The notes below the pieces were generated by a model. That model did no database searches. It worked only from the letters and a program-made list of their open reading frames with translations, and was not told the origin of the DNA. 64,000 bases of DNA. It comes from Symbiodinium kawagutii. Taxonomy: Eukaryota > Sar > Dinophyceae > Suessiales > Symbiodiniaceae. This document shows, piece after piece, positions 23,375 through 34,479 of this stretch; positions within the stretch are counted from its first letter, which is position 1; the number at the start of each line of letters is the position of its first letter. Location: positions 657,078-721,077 of the forward strand of contig VSDK01010117.1 of assembly GCA_009767595.1 (NCBI GenBank). The letters are read 5' to 3'. The position numbers were made by a program, and so were the translations under genes.

Positions 23375-24287
23375 ATTCACAACTTGCTCCGCCCTCCAAC
23401 CCTTCCGGCTCCTTGTTGGGCATCAGGCCGGGCCAGGACCTGTGGGTCCGACGGGGTTTGCTCCAGTTCCACGGACCATCACAGGTAAATCGATGGAAAA
23501 CATCAACCAATATGTGATGACAACATCAAATGTTTGCTCATTTGACCGTCAAAAGTTTAATGATCATAATGACAATGACGGCTGACCATCACTATAACCA
23601 CCGGTTGCAGGGCCGGGAGATGTTCCTACTAATCCAGTGAGTATGAAAAACGGTTAGAGAAGTTCTAAACAAGTCTTTTCATTATCATTGACAAGCAGTT
23701 GTATTCCCGCATCCGAATGACTACAGAGCGGCGACCCAAAGATGAGGTTGGCCATGAGCCCAAATAGTCAAGCTTCGCAGATTGGATGATTTCAGACTGA
23801 ACACGAAGTGCGCTAAGCCTTACCCATTGCCGTCCCCTGGACCGAGGATTCAACCACTGTCCGTTAGGGAACGGGTCCTACTGCAGTAGCTTCTATGGAT
23901 CAGAAGCAAATATTCCGAAAAAGCTTAAGATGCTTGTGAAACTGACCATCAACAAAGGGTACCCCCTACCAAACCGAACCAAGTGATGTTTTTTTTGTAA
24001 TCATGATTTTTTGGGGTTACACCATTGTGGACGCATTAGAATGCAGATCAGCAGTTCTAAAAAACCATCGCCTCATTAAAGTTCTACCGGTTGTTCGCAT
24101 CACTCCCATGTCATGGCTGAGCCCGCTTTCATGCATGGATGGACAATCACCACATGTGTGTTGTCGAAAAATCGGTACATTGACCATCATCGGCGCAAAA
24201 TCACATCTTTTGGGTCGGAAAACACCATCACCACCCATGGTTAAACCTATGGTGGTTGATGAACAGCATGGTACCCTAGCTACCCAC

Positions 24288-24396
24288 CGCTGACACTTCC
24301 AACGGTGGAACGCGCTCCAAGCGGCGCAAAAGCAGCGTCCATATCAGCGGGGGAAGATCCAGCCTCATCGCCGTGGTGGCAGGGATATGACGTGAT
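24288..24396 (-). CDS. Candidate 109-nt exon
   Basis: Minus strand: acceptor CTCAATAG|ATC and donor GTCAGCG|GTGGGT. The best frame reads ITSYPCHHGDEAGSSPADMD, then AAFAPLGARSTVGSVSG. A second frame with an ATG (MRLDLPPLIWTLLLRRLERV) is also open. No known domain. Confidence 0.33.
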
Positions 24397-24399
24397 CTA

Positions 24400-25890
24400 T
24401 TGAGAGGGATGTAATTTACAACACTGATGGTGATTGACAAGGAAAAATATATTGTTCAAAAGTGAACCATGAAAGTTACCGGACTATTGTGGACTAGGAT
24501 ATAACTAATTGATTGTGATTTGTAACAAATAGTCCTTGAATTAACTGCTTTCTGCGTGGTCAAATACTCAATACTGATCTACAATAATCTACAATCAACA
24601 AGTGTTTGTAGCACAGTCATTAGCAAGATCCAATTCTCATCTCTGGCAGAAGAATCAGTATAATGGTTGTAAACTGGTTGTACCAGAATGATTTACATGG
24701 CATCAAAATGGTCGATCCAATCTCTACAACAATTCTTGTTATCAATAGCAATTCTCATTCATTTAGCCATCGTATCATCACTATATAATTGAACCCATCA
24801 GTGTCATCTCACGCCAATCCCTGTGGTAGTCTATCATGTCATGCCGAGTCTATATAAATTCAGCCAATCAGTAATGGTATCATATCATGCTAATCAGTGT
24901 AATGCCAACCCTGGATTAATAAACAACTGGTTGATTGACAGGGGCTATCCCCTAAAAGGCCACTGGTTTTCCATTAAAATGGGACCCCCTCTCCTCCCTA
25001 ATTAATACACCTAGGGTGAACCATCCTTGTTGGTTATTATCCCCTTATTACAATGGTTGCAACCCTCAACAACAAAAAACCCGGGGTTGACCTCGGAATT
25101 CATTGATCATGACTGTAGGGTGTATGATTCTTCAATTTATTGATCATGACCGATCATTTACCATGGAATTGATCTATTATCATCATCATCATCAATGATC
25201 AGTCATGGTAAATTCATGGTAAATCATTTATCTATCATTCATTTGTATGAAGTATAACTATCAAATTTATTGATCATGATCTGATGTCCTACCATCTCTG
25301 TAGTGCAGATCATGGCTGCACCATGTTGTTACCGCCACACATCCTGAGGTCCCCAGCCGCCACACCGGCGCGCAACCTGAGCCAGCGCGACCTATCCTAC
25401 GCAATCTCGTGGTAACGGCGACTTAACGTTCATGTTCATTGAAGTGGTTGATTATCTATTGTCATGGTTAATTAAAAACGAACAGTTGAAATGGTTGAAT
25501 GTTCATTGAGTGGTTTTCAGAATCTCGAATGTTCATTGAAGTGGTTGATGACTTTTTATTGCCTGTGAATTAAAACGGATAGTGAAAATGTTGATGATCT
25601 GTTGTCATGGTTAGTTAAAACGAATAGTTAAAATGGTTAGCCAAAATGGTCAGTCAAAATGGTGAATTATATCATGATGACTTGGTTCATTATTCCTTTC
25701 ATGGTTAATGAATGAATGATTCATGAAAGAGTTAAATGTTGGGTAATTGGTGAATTGATAGTCAATGTTGGTCAAATTTCATCAAAGAATACTGATGAAC
25801 AGAGCTGCTTGAAATTCATAGCGATTAACATAGGCGGTCAATGGTTGACACTAACATTAACCACTCACAGTCAATGGTTGGTGACAGGGC
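24400..25890. other. Intron-like stretch, no supported gene
   Basis: AT-rich with dispersed GATCATGA and GAATGTTCATTGA repeats. One GC-rich islet at about 25310-25410 is open on both strands but cannot be assigned. Confidence 0.35.
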
Positions 25891-25892
25891 AT

Positions 25893-26012
25893 GCCCTCTC
25901 TCGCAGTCCCGAACCTGGCAATGGAAAATGGCCTTTATCCTAGGAACCCCCCGCGAAATCAGCTATTTTTATGGTGAATCCTCCATTGCCAGATTAGGGA
26001 CTACCAAAGGGT
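25893..26012. mobile_element. TIR element family D, copy D3
   Basis: Left GCAGTCCCGAACCTGGCAAT, right CCAGATTAGGGACTACCAAA; the two are complementary in CATTGCCAG. The interior has GGAAAATGGCC and TTTTTATGGTGAATCC. Confidence 0.75.
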
Positions 26013-26054
26013 CATCACCAACATACCAAGCCACAAACAACCAACCAACGAAAC

Positions 26055-26225
26055 TAACCAAGCAGTCAACCAGTCAACCAGTCAACCAGTCAACGAGTTT
26101 TAGATTGAAGGTCCCTGCTATTGTTGCTGATGAAGTCTTTTTCAACAACCAACCTACCTACCTACCTACCTACCCTACCCTACCATACCATACCACACCA
26201 CACCAACCAACCAACCAGCCAGCAA
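26055..26225. repeat. (CAGTCAAC)n and graded CCTA/CCCTA/CCATA/CCACA/CCAA arrays
   Basis: Four CAGTCAAC octamers near 26067-26096. Then at 26150-26223 the repeat unit drifts from CCTA through CCCTA, CCATA and CCACA to CCAA. Confidence 0.8.
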
Positions 26226-26247
26226 GCACCAGGCGGCACTGTGGTAC

Positions 26248-26335
26248 CGCCTCTGGGGTGCCCAACGCCTCGAAGTTGGAGGTCTTCCATGTCAACGTCA
26301 CCGTGGCCTCAAAACGGCAGCCCCTTCCGCGCGAG
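26248..26335 (-). CDS. Candidate 88-nt exon
   Basis: Minus strand: strong acceptor GTGCTTTTCAG|C and donor GAGGCG|GTACCA. It reads SRGRGCRFEATVTLTWKTSN, then FEALGTPEA, a beta-rich segment. The plus frame (LEVFHVNVTVASKRQPLPRE) is also open, but has weaker boundaries. The family is not recognised. Confidence 0.38.
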
Positions 26336-26339
26336 CTGA

Positions 26340-27470
26340 AAAGCACCGGTGGAAATGAAGGCTAAGAATGAGCTGAATAGTGGAAAATCACCCGTCACAT
26401 GGGATTTTGGAGGGGGGATATGAAGGCTAAGATGTCTAAGAATAGGGAATATAGGATTTTTAAGGTATGGAATTTGACTGGATAAGAAAATGAAGGCGAA
26501 GAAATATCTTATTCATCAGAATATGAAGGCTGAGATGGCTAAGAAAATTAGGAATATGACGGCTGATGATCAGTATTCCAATGAGAATAGGGGATGTGAT
26601 GGCTAGTGGTGATTTGTAATGATAGGCAACAAGGAATAAGTGATGGGTCAATATTTGACTACCAAAAATCACTGCTAATGACGAGTAATGGTAAACCCGG
26701 CAGTTAATCAACCAACATCCGTTTACCTGCTCAATAGCTGCTGATTGATCCCCAAATATGGGTGGCTTATGAGCTACGAATATGAATCACAGTCCCAATC
26801 GATACCTCTGAGCCACGGGGTTGTAACTTGTTGGGATGTGAACTACTTCTCCCTGCGATGATTGTTGGCTGGATCCAGGGTTGGGTATAGCAACCCTAGT
26901 GGTGCAAGGATCTAAGACTTCGATGTTTGAAGCCGCAAGGATGATCACAGATTGGCACCGTGGAGTGCCGCGGTTGTGGGTAGCTGGGATAATCAGGATG
27001 ACCTGTGGGAAGTCACCAAGCGCAGATCAACCACTGCAGGTTCCTATCATTCCCGCATTTTGATAGTCGTAGACCGGGAAAATCTTTGCCCAAGATAATC
27101 AACAACAACAGCCAAGCAGGTTGCAAAAACCAACTACTGCGGTTGCTGCTTGATCATAGTTGAAAGGGAAACTGTCTCATGAGAGGCTTCCAAGACAGGA
27201 ACCACTGAACAAGATCCCCACTGGCAACTGTGGGTCAAGCTGGTCATGAGATTCCCCTGTGCTGCTTGTGATTCTACAAATGACCAGTATGAATATGCAT
27301 TCACTAGTAGTTGATCAATGCAAACCATAGTACATCTATAGTAAACCATACTCAGTCATGATTGATCAATGTTAACCATATTATATTCATTCAATAGTAA
27401 ACCTTGTTGACCAGTTCAACCGGTATCCCAATAACCATCACAGCCACACCACGAGGTTCAACGAGGCTGG
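26340..27470. other. Intron-like stretch, no supported gene
   Basis: Contains degenerate ATATGAAGGCTAAGATGGCT repeats (26415-26600) and a possible partial family B left end near 26642 (GATGGGTCAATATTTGAC). Confidence 0.35.
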
Positions 27471-27473
27471 AAC

Positions 27474-27553
27474 CGGCACAACATCGCTGTCACAGTTCAG
27501 TTCTGCTTGAAGGCCTAGGCCCATGTCGAGCCGCAGCAAATCGCCCGCAGCGT
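27474..27553 (-). CDS. Candidate exon, acidic helical segment
   Basis: Minus strand: acceptor TTTGCTGAAG|AC or the earlier CACCAG|C, and donor GTGCCG|GTTCC. It reads AAGDLLRLDMGLGLQAELNC, then DSDVVP. With the first acceptor its phase matches the end of the candidate exon at 28338-28434, so the two could be consecutive. Confidence 0.36.
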
Positions 27554-27666
27554 CTTCAGCAAAGTGCTGGTGCGTACCCCCAGAATCATATGGTATTTAT
27601 AGCCATTCATAGTGGTGAATGATAAGGGATAATGACCAACAATAGCAGGGGATATACCAACCATAT

Positions 27667-27772
27667 GGTGGTTTCTCAAGGCAGTTTGGGAACCCCCAAA
27701 AAATGGTTAGTTTACCTCTAAAGATGGTCAATAAACTGGATGGTCTGGGGGTGCCCCTATTTTGAGAAACCC
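27667..27772. mobile_element. TIR element family A, copy A8
   Basis: GGTGGTTTCTCAAGGC at the left and CCTATTTTGAGAAACCC at the right, with AAATGGTTAGTTTACCTCTA inside. A family B interior fragment (ATAATGACCAACAATAGC) lies directly to its left. Confidence 0.78.
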
Positions 27773-27853
27773 TTTCTGGTCTAGTTGATCTGGTAGTGTG
27801 AATCTGCCCTGCCATCAGGTCGAGAGTGGCTGAGAAGAGTATTCATAGTGTAT

Positions 27854-27869
27854 GATTATGATTATGATT

Positions 27870-27944
<75 letters not shown>

Positions 27945-27945
27945 C
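27854..27945. repeat. (GAT)n microsatellite
   Basis: About 28 GAT triplets after a TATGATTATGAT lead, continuing into GGTGCTGGT repeats. Poly-Asp, poly-Met and poly-Ile frames are artefacts. Confidence 0.93.
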
Positions 27946-28337
27946 TGGTGGTGGTGCTGATGGTGGTGCTAATGGTGCTGGTGGTGCTGGTGGTGCTGGT
28001 GGTGCAACTGCTTCCATTGACAGTTTTGCAGAGCCATCCAAGCATAATTCAATGTACCATAGCCACTACTCAACTTGGGCGGAACTATGCTTAAGTTTCG
28101 ACAAACCGCAAAGCATATCAATCTTTATCTGGGCACCTTGAACTATGTTTGGGCAAACAGCAAAGCTTCAAACTCTAAAGTTTTATATCATGATCAATGT
28201 AGAACTACCAGTCAGTTTTGCAGATGATGATTTGGGAGTACCAAGTCATTTATCAACTATTTATCAACTACTGCTAGTTATCTATATGCTCAATGTGCTC
28301 AATGGACCCAGCCACTTCTCAACCATGTCAACCCAAC

Positions 28338-28434
28338 CGGTGCCGGCTCCATGGCGCTGCAGGGCCCCCCTGCCGATGGGCGGATCCACGAAAGTGGCCA
28401 CCGGCTCAGAAGGCACGGAGTACCAGTTGGCCAC
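28338..28434 (-). CDS. Candidate 97-nt exon
   Basis: Minus strand: acceptor GGGCGCCCAG|G preceded by a pyrimidine-rich CACTTCTCCAATTCTCC tract, and donor CACCG|GTTGGG. It reads VANWYSVPSEPVATFVDPPI, then GRGALQRHGAGT. The composition suggests a folded soluble or extracellular domain. The family is not recognised. Its phase matches the candidate exon at 27474-27553. Confidence 0.42.
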
Positions 28435-28489
28435 CTGGGCGCCCGGAGAATTGGAGAAGTGTCAACTGAAGAAATTAGGGAGTAGGGCT

Positions 28490-28845
28490 ATAGACCATAT
28501 AAATACATTTATCTATACTTATTTATTTACTCATTTATTTATATATACATACTTGTATTTATTTATTTATTTACTCATCTATTTGTTTGTTTATCCAATC
28601 TTATATATATATATATACATATATCAATTCATTTACTTTTTATGCTTGTTTATGTATCTATTCATCTATGGTTTTTACTTGCTTTAAAGATATAAAGATA
28701 TAGGGCAAAAACCCTATCGACTATTGTCATGATCAATTCATTCGGACCCAAAAAATCGATCACTTTATATATATATATATATATTCATTTTTCATTATTT
28801 ACTTATTTTTCTATTGATACATATATATATATATATATATCACTA
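28490..28845. repeat. AT-rich TTTATTTA/(TA)n region
   Basis: Runs of ATTTATTTATTTACTCAT and three TATATA arrays (about 28603, 28765 and 28818). Tyr/Ile/Phe-rich frames here are artefacts. Confidence 0.8.
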
Positions 28846-28867
28846 ACCATTGTCTTCAGTTCTTTTT

Positions 28868-28955
28868 CGGGATTGTGCGGCTCGCTGGAAGCTTGGAGCA
28901 TCTTGGAGCAGTGTCGCATCGAGCCGCCAAAGCCGCGGGGGGCCATTGATCAGGG
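28868..28955 (-). CDS. Weak candidate exon
   Basis: GC-rich islet whose minus frame reads MAPRGFGGSMRHCSKMLQAS, then SEPHNPEKELK. Other frames are open as well. Boundaries are not clear. Confidence 0.22.
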
Positions 28956-28977
28956 ATAGGCTACGAGTTGCAGTGCT

Positions 28978-29114
28978 GGTGGTTTCTTCAAGTGGGGATC
29001 CCACTTGAATGGTTGGTATAGTCTATGAATGGTTAACAATCGATGATTTGTGTTTTATAACTATCCATGGTAAATTCTAGATGATTTGGGGGTCCCTTGT
29101 TTTGAGAACCACCC
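28978..29114. mobile_element. TIR element family A, copy A9
   Basis: GGTGGTTTCTTCAAG at the left and CTTGTTTTGAGAACCACCC at the right, followed by ATAT. The interior has TAGATGATTTGGGGGTCCC. 137 bp. Confidence 0.78.
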
Positions 29115-29674
29115 ATATATAGCTCGCGCTGGCCCAAGTGAGGAATATGCACTTCCCTATGCTGACACTTCTCATTTATGTCATCTTGGTCATCAGAGTT
29201 CAGTGATTGCTTGTTACAGAAAGTGTTGCCCTTGCACTTTATTTACTTGGTAGCTGAGATTGTTGGCAAAGGCACTGCGAGTGCTCAAAAGGGCATTCAT
29301 TGAGCGGTTCCAATGTCTTGGTATGAAAAATCTCCTTTACACTGGTGGATATGTGACTGTGACCAGAATTTACCTCCAAGCACACCGCTCCCAAAGCCAC
29401 GAGCAGAGCTGAAGGGATTGGTTCACATCCCAACAACACCAGAAAATGATCTGTGGACATGTCTTCGCTTTTCAGAAGCATATATTGCAAAGAGAAAAGA
29501 CCTCCAGTACAGTAGTGGACCGATGAAAAGCATCATTCTTGGTCAGTTGCGAAGCCTATTAGAAGACTGGTACTTAGACAACTTTGCCGTGGTTTCCCAT
29601 ACTATGAGATCTCCATGGGTGGCGACTTAGAGTACCCCTAGCTGATAGGTATCACAGGTCAAGAAGTCTCGACA

Positions 29675-29944
29675 TCACAAACTCCAAGGCCGACGACACA
29701 CCACCACAAGCACAACGGCAAGGACAAGCACCGCAACGACATGCGCACCCCAAGTGTGGTGGGTACCATCTCGAGGGAAGATGCCCAGCCATGCCCAGCC
29801 ACCCACTGAGTTGGGGACGGAAAAGGTTTCCAAAGGCTTCGGACCGCTGGCCAAGACCATCCTGAAGGCCATCCGTGCTTGGAAAATTGCGCCTTTTGGA
29901 TCATTGTTAAAGTGACCCAACGCCAAAAAGCGGATGTCCACCAC
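29675..29944 (-). CDS. Candidate exon with possible transmembrane end
   Basis: The minus frame reads GHFNNDPKGAIFQARMAFRM, then LASGPKPLETFSVPNSVGGW and AWLGIFPRDGTHHTWG. If read on, it continues into a hydrophobic stretch (AHVVAVLVLAVVLVVV) and RRPWSL before a stop. Either a GT donor after HHTWG (TTGGG|GTGCGC) ends the exon, or this is a C-terminal membrane anchor. The plus strand also has an open frame (TEKVSKGFGPLAKTILKAIR). The family is unknown. Confidence 0.32.
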   Translation of the reverse strand: MVDIRFLALGHFNNDPKGAIFQARMAFRMVLASGPKPLETFSVPNSVGGWAWLGIFPRDGTHHTWGAHVVAVLVLAVVLVVVCRRPWSL

Positions 29945-30512
29945 GGTGCATATGATTGAATGCCATATTTTTCTGATAGACCACTTGGGAGACTCAATCG
30001 TGGTGGACCAATATAACTATCTCGCTTAATCCTTTCTTGTTACGCCCCGAGTTGGGCGTATGATGAGGATGCCGTCCAAAATCGCTTCAGCCATTCTCCA
30101 ATTTCCTAAGATGGCAATCCACAACTGGATCATCGGATCATCCCTGCAGAATTCCGTCCATAAATCTCCCTGAGAATCACCTACAGAAGTCCGATCCTAC
30201 CTGCCAGTTCATCATTGTTCGTGGACATGCCCATGGCAACCCAGCAACTTTCAGGCTCTCCCCAACCCATGGCAGAGCACCTGTACTGCACCCTGATCTG
30301 TTCAAAGGAATAGAGGCGCCCCTGCCGCACCATGGGATGCAGAGATGGTTGCATGATGTTGCATGTACAATGGGGGAAGGAAGCACGTAGAGAAGCGCGC
30401 AAATGGAGATATCCGTGCGCTCTACATGTGTTCTTCAGCTTAGGCTGAACTTGAGATGCTCCGGTACCTAATAGGTGCTCCAGTACCTAATGAGAGGTGT
30501 CGGTCCACAGTC

Positions 30513-30596
30513 CACACAGGCGGTCGATGGATGCTTCGAGCCACTTCAATGGTGGAGGGTGGGAACCAGTGGGAAGCCTTCTCGAAGATAGACATC
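30513..30596 (-). CDS. Candidate exon, unknown protein
   Basis: Minus strand: acceptor CCCCGCTCAG|G. The most protein-like frame is MSIFEKASHWFPPSTIEVAR, then SIHRPPVWTV. The frame that matches the phase of the upstream candidate exon (30796-30918) is also open. The 3' boundary is uncertain. Confidence 0.32.
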
Positions 30597-30795
30597 CTGA
30601 GCGGGGTGGTGAACCACAACCACAGGATGATAAGGATTGCACCTTCAAGTCAACGAGTCGTACGTCATAAGTCGTCAAATTTTGGACGACCAACTTGGTG
30701 AGGTGTGCGATTGGAACCAGGATCACTGGGGACATATTCTCAGTTGGTATGGGGTTACCAATAAAAACCCCAGAAACCCGAGGAAGCCCTGGAAC

Positions 30796-30918
30796 CCGCG
30801 AAAGCGGAGCCCACAGCGATAGCATGAAGCGGCCTCGTGAAAGCCTCGTCCGGGCATGCGAACTCTCTCGATTTCCTTTGCATCTCTCCAGTCGTCAGCA
30901 GAAGATGCCTGGCAGACC
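30796..30918 (-). CDS. Gene X candidate exon 6
   Basis: Minus strand, 123 nt: acceptor TTGCTGAAG|GG and donor TCGCGG|GTTCC. In the phase dictated by exon 5 it reads SARHLLLTTGEMQRKSREFA, then CPDEAFTRPLHAIAVGSAFA. A different frame (ASSADDWRDAKEIERVRMPG) is also attractive, so frame depends on the phase argument. No domain recognised. Confidence 0.38.
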
Positions 30919-30941
30919 CTTCAGCAATGAACGAGATGGAA

Positions 30942-30942
<1 letters not shown>

Positions 30943-30997
<55 letters not shown>

Positions 30998-31000
30998 CAA
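30943..31000. repeat. (AAC)n microsatellite
   Basis: About 18 AAC triplets immediately before (on the minus strand) gene X exon 6. It lies in the intron. Confidence 0.92.
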
Positions 31001-31277
31001 AGAGTGATGACTTCGGCATCAACACGACCCGCAGTGATGAGATGTGATGAGATGTGATGAGCCAGGTAACAGGCTGTGGGGAAGATTTGGACACATGACA
31101 ACTCAACACATAGCTCTGCTCAGCTGTTCGCCATTTCAGTCACCACTGTGAATGTTTTTACTGCAACAATTCATCTCGATATGTCACAACAAATAAGATA
31201 TGTTCAGATATCCCACGGGGATCGCTTTCAAGCATCTGGAAACTGTTGAACCTGTTGCTGCTTAGGTACCTGTTGAT

Positions 31278-31325
31278 GATATATATATATATATATACTA
31301 TATATATATATACTATATATATACT
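31278..31325. repeat. (AT)n microsatellite
   Basis: Three short TATATATA runs separated by ACTA. Confidence 0.88.
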
Positions 31326-31512
31326 GTTTCAGATCAATCGGCTGTCGTGGTGAGCATGTTTCAGACCAAAATCAAGCAGTTGCTTGTTGTTACCCATGTT
31401 TTTGACCAAAATCACCAAAACAAAAGGGAAAAAAATCGTCCAAATTCCATCCACTAAAGCATCTGTCATAACCCCCATGGCCAGCTGCCCACCATGGGGG
31501 AGCCACCGCAAC

Positions 31513-31582
31513 CAATTCCGCAGCCGCGGAGCCAGCGCACCCGTTCCGTGGGATCACCGGGAATCCACTGTCGCACCTGCAC
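31513..31582 (-). CDS. Gene X candidate exon 5
   Basis: Minus strand, 70 nt: acceptor ACGTTCGCCAG|G and donor GGAATTG|GTTGCG. It reads VQVRQWIPGDPTERVRWLRG, then CGI. It begins in phase 0, as left by exon 4, and ends in phase 1, as required by exon 6. Family unknown. Confidence 0.42.
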
Positions 31583-31684
31583 CTGGCGAACGTGTTGAGA
31601 AACTCAACGTGGAACCTTCAACGTCTTCGTTTATGAAAGATGAAAGTTGAATGTTTATATGGGAAGAATGCTGGTAATCATATG

Positions 31685-31763
31685 TTTAAACAATATTTTA
31701 TGTTGATCAGCTTCCAACTTTCATCTTGGAAGAGAAGATGATCAACATAAAATAGTGTTTAAA
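31685..31763. repeat. Nested foldback, 25-nt arms
   Basis: TTTAAACAATATTTTATGTT(GATCA) at 31685-31709 is inverted at 31739-31763 with two mismatches. Inside, CTTCCAA...TTGGAAG forms a second hairpin. It lies in an intron of gene X. Confidence 0.8.
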
Positions 31764-31769
31764 GATGTG

Positions 31770-32850
31770 GATCAATCTGGTTTTTCAACATCGAAGAGAA
31801 CACGTTTCACTCTTTTCACAATGGCTCACGGTTCTTTGTTTCGGGCTGTTGCATTTTTGTGGCAGGGGGGGGGGGCAATCATCGGATATCCAAAGGATGT
31901 ATCCAAAAACGAATGGTTGTCCTCCCAAACTGACAATTTTCCAAGGACCAACCATGACCAGCCATGACCAACGAAAAGTGAGAATATCCTATTGGGAAAT
32001 TCTACGAAGCACTCAGCTCATAGCCGGATGGAGAATGGACTCATCCAGGGCAAGCTCCGCCTTGTAGGCTCCTTTCATATCGGCCCAGGACAGCAACAAG
32101 CATCGCTCTGTGGCGCAACGGCTCACCCTGGGCGAAGTTGAGCGAGACAAGTCTACATACAAATCCACCATTAAAACAAAATCAGCAGAGCAATGTGCAC
32201 ATGCAGCACATGCATATCATACTAGCATAATCATATATCATCACAAATACAGTCACACTCCGATGAAATAATGCATGACATGATGCGCCAAGATGAGTCG
32301 TCGAAGATGTCGATGTCTGAAACGTGAGACGGAACATAGGCAACATGATCACGTTGCCAGCGAGTGAGCATCATAAACCACACTAATCACTGGTGGGTAA
32401 TGAATTCTGTAACCATTTCATGATAATGTTGCCATTTACAGCATTTGCAGTAACTGTAACCATTATCAAAAATACTGTAACCATTTCATGCATGTTCCTG
32501 ACCTCTGTCATTTCAGCACCCTCAAAGGTCGACCAAACGGTTGACCGCTTCCCCGCCCCTTGATCGGGGTGGAACCACCATCCTGTTATATCTGGCCCGT
32601 ATGTACATCCGTTGCCATTTGGGGTACCCCAACATATGTATTCTTCACATAGACGCACAAATACACACATACAACATGTAGTTCCATGTATGTATGTATA
32701 TGTAAGGAAAGGGGAAATACTCAGAACATAAATTAATATATATATATATATGTATAGATGATATATACATATATAAAGCGTGCATCTACACAGAGACTAT
32801 CATCCATTGGCTGCCAGTACAGTAGTGAGCACAAGTTCTGGTTGGAAAAC
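31770..32850. other. Intron-like stretch, no supported gene
   Basis: Contains an (AT)n array near 32738-32775 and no convincing exon. Confidence 0.35.
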
Positions 32851-32856
32851 CGAGAT

Positions 32857-32971
32857 GTGGGGGGTTCTTAAAGCAAGGGTACCCCCTAATCATCAAACAT
32901 AAACCATTTATGGCATTTTATGGCAATAAACCAACAAGTTTTGGTGGTTCCCTGTGGCTTGAGAAACCACC
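32857..32971. mobile_element. TIR element family A, copy A10
   Basis: GGGGGGTTCTTAAAGC at the left and TGTGGCTTGAGAAACCACCG at the right, with CATAAACCATTTATGGC inside. Intronic with respect to gene X. Confidence 0.68.
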
Positions 32972-33098
32972 GTGTCATGAACAGATTTGGAAGCGCAGGT
33001 GGTGAAGCACAGACCTCTACTCAGCTACCACAGCTCAACAGTCAACTCTGGCGCCACCACAGGCCACCAGGCATGGAGTCGGGTAAGGGCAAACATAC

Positions 33099-33125
33099 CT
33101 GTGGCTTGCCGCTAGCCAGGTCAAC
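33099..33125 (-). CDS. Gene X candidate micro-exon 4
   Basis: Minus strand, 27 nt: acceptor CCTCTCACAG|G and perfect donor CCACAG|GTATGT, encoding VDLASGKPQ in phase 0. The donor is among the best in the window. Its phase fits exon 5, but not exon 3 as drawn, so a missing exon or a different exon-3 end is implied. Confidence 0.33.
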
Positions 33126-33208
33126 CTGTGAGAGGTCTTTGAATGTCCCTTGGATGCACTGACGCTGCACTGATGTCTTTATCCGAACTTGCAGAAACAG
33201 ATTTTGAT

Positions 33209-33331
33209 ATGGGGAGCTGGGTCAAGCAGTTAACCAACCAATTTCATGGGGGATAATGACCAACAATAATGAGGGAAACAATGGTTATTGATAGGGGAAC
33301 CAGGGGTACGGGGTTTTCACCCACACCCATA
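33209..33331. mobile_element. TIR element family B, copy B6
   Basis: GAGCTGGGTCAAGCAGTTAA at the left and GGGTTTTCACCCACACCCAT at the right. The interior has CATGGGGGATAATGACC, ATGGTTATTGATAGGGGAAC and CAGGGGTACGGGG. Intronic in gene X. Confidence 0.75.
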
Positions 33332-33664
33332 TTTGTTACACTCCCGTTGCACTATCCAAAGGCAACAAATGAGCCCCCTGCACATCTAAGTAGGTGTGTT
33401 AATCCCAGGGCATCTCTTCCCACCTTCCCATCTCCCACCTCACCCAGGCATTCCCATCATTGATTCACGCTGGACCCATGGTTTCATGAGAATGGTGTGA
33501 GACCTGCCAACCAAAGATGGTGCTAACAGTTATGACCGACATTCAGCTGGAAATCCCAAGCAATGTGGTAGAAACCAATGAACTTACACCTCAAATCAGC
33601 AACACGGTTTGGAACCAGAACAGTTGAAGCATCCGGTAAAACGCTGAGAAATCATTCCTGTGTC

Positions 33665-33695
<31 letters not shown>

Positions 33696-33906
33696 CGCGT
33701 GTGTATGTGTATATCAACCAGAATGATTTAACTAAACAGAACCATCTAAATGGTATATTCATATGCTAACAGTGTCCTTCTTACAAGTTCATAATCCAAT
33801 TCATCACTCACCATCATAATCATGGGATATTAATCAATGGCTTACTATACTGATTGCCCTGGTTATATTGATGATCATCTATATAGATGGTATAACCATG
33901 GCAATC

Positions 33907-33988
33907 CGCCGAGGCCGCTTCCGTGGCTCGGCTTTTCCACGAAACCCAGGCGCACCGGAGCAGGTGGAGGTGGCGGCACGTCCAGAAC
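33907..33988 (-). CDS. Gene X candidate exon 3
   Basis: Minus strand, about 82 nt: acceptor CTCCAGGTCCAG|G, phase 0, reading VLDVPPPPAPVRLGFVEKPS, then HGSGLG. The proline run suggests a linker. The 3' end is uncertain: a GA donor (GGCG|GATTGC) or a GC donor inside the islet are both possible. Family unknown. Confidence 0.38.
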
Positions 33989-34137
33989 CTGGACCTGGAG
34001 CAGACTCCCATGAGCTGTTTGTAGGAAATTTAGGGTGCATGTTATGCCATGTATGGCATCGGAAATTTAGCTTACATTTTGAAGAAGCCCATTTAGCTTA
34101 AGTTGTAGGAAATTTAGCCATGGCTTACATGTTATAT

Positions 34138-34295
34138 CTGGTTGGTGGTTGAAGCATTTTTGACATCGGGATGTGTCTGTGGGCTTCGCCCGCGGCTCAA
34201 GATGATTGAATCACCCCCATATGAAAAATATGTGTCAATCAACCGCGTGTTAATGATTACTAGGGAAACTAAAAATGTTTGAAACCACCAACCAG
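34138..34295. mobile_element. TIR element family C, copy C2
   Basis: CTGGTTGGTGGTTGAAGC at the left and GTTTGAAACCACCAACCAG at the right. It shares TATGAAAAATATG and TTAATGATTACTAGGGAAA with C1. Longer (158 bp) because of an insert near the left end. Intronic in gene X. Confidence 0.75.
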
Positions 34296-34364
34296 ATAGA
34301 GGTGACATTGTGAAATTACTACAGGCGAATGCTGAACACTGGTTGATAAAACAACCAACTAGAT

Positions 34365-34467
34365 GGTGGTTTTTCAAGCCATAGGGAACCTCCAAAAGGT
34401 TTGGTTTATTGTTTTTAAGATGATTATAAATGGATGATTTGGGGGCACCGTTGTTTTCAAAACACCC
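34365..34467. mobile_element. TIR element family A, copy A11
   Basis: GGTGGTTTTTCAAGCC at the left and GTTGTTTTCAAAACACCC at the right, followed by ATAT. The interior has GGTTTATTG and GGATGATTTGGGGGCACC. Intronic. Confidence 0.75.
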
Positions 34468-34479
34468 ATATCACATATG

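Noticed and set aside
26150..26223. Telomere-like CCCTA repeats
   Set aside because: Only three or four CCCTA units within a drifting microsatellite. Not a telomere tract.
27848..28141. Poly-Asp and poly-Met frames
   Set aside because: Products of a (GAT)n microsatellite. The same holds for frames at 7719, 8110, 11004, 15073 and 30755 over trinucleotide arrays, apart from the separate exon candidate at 30796.
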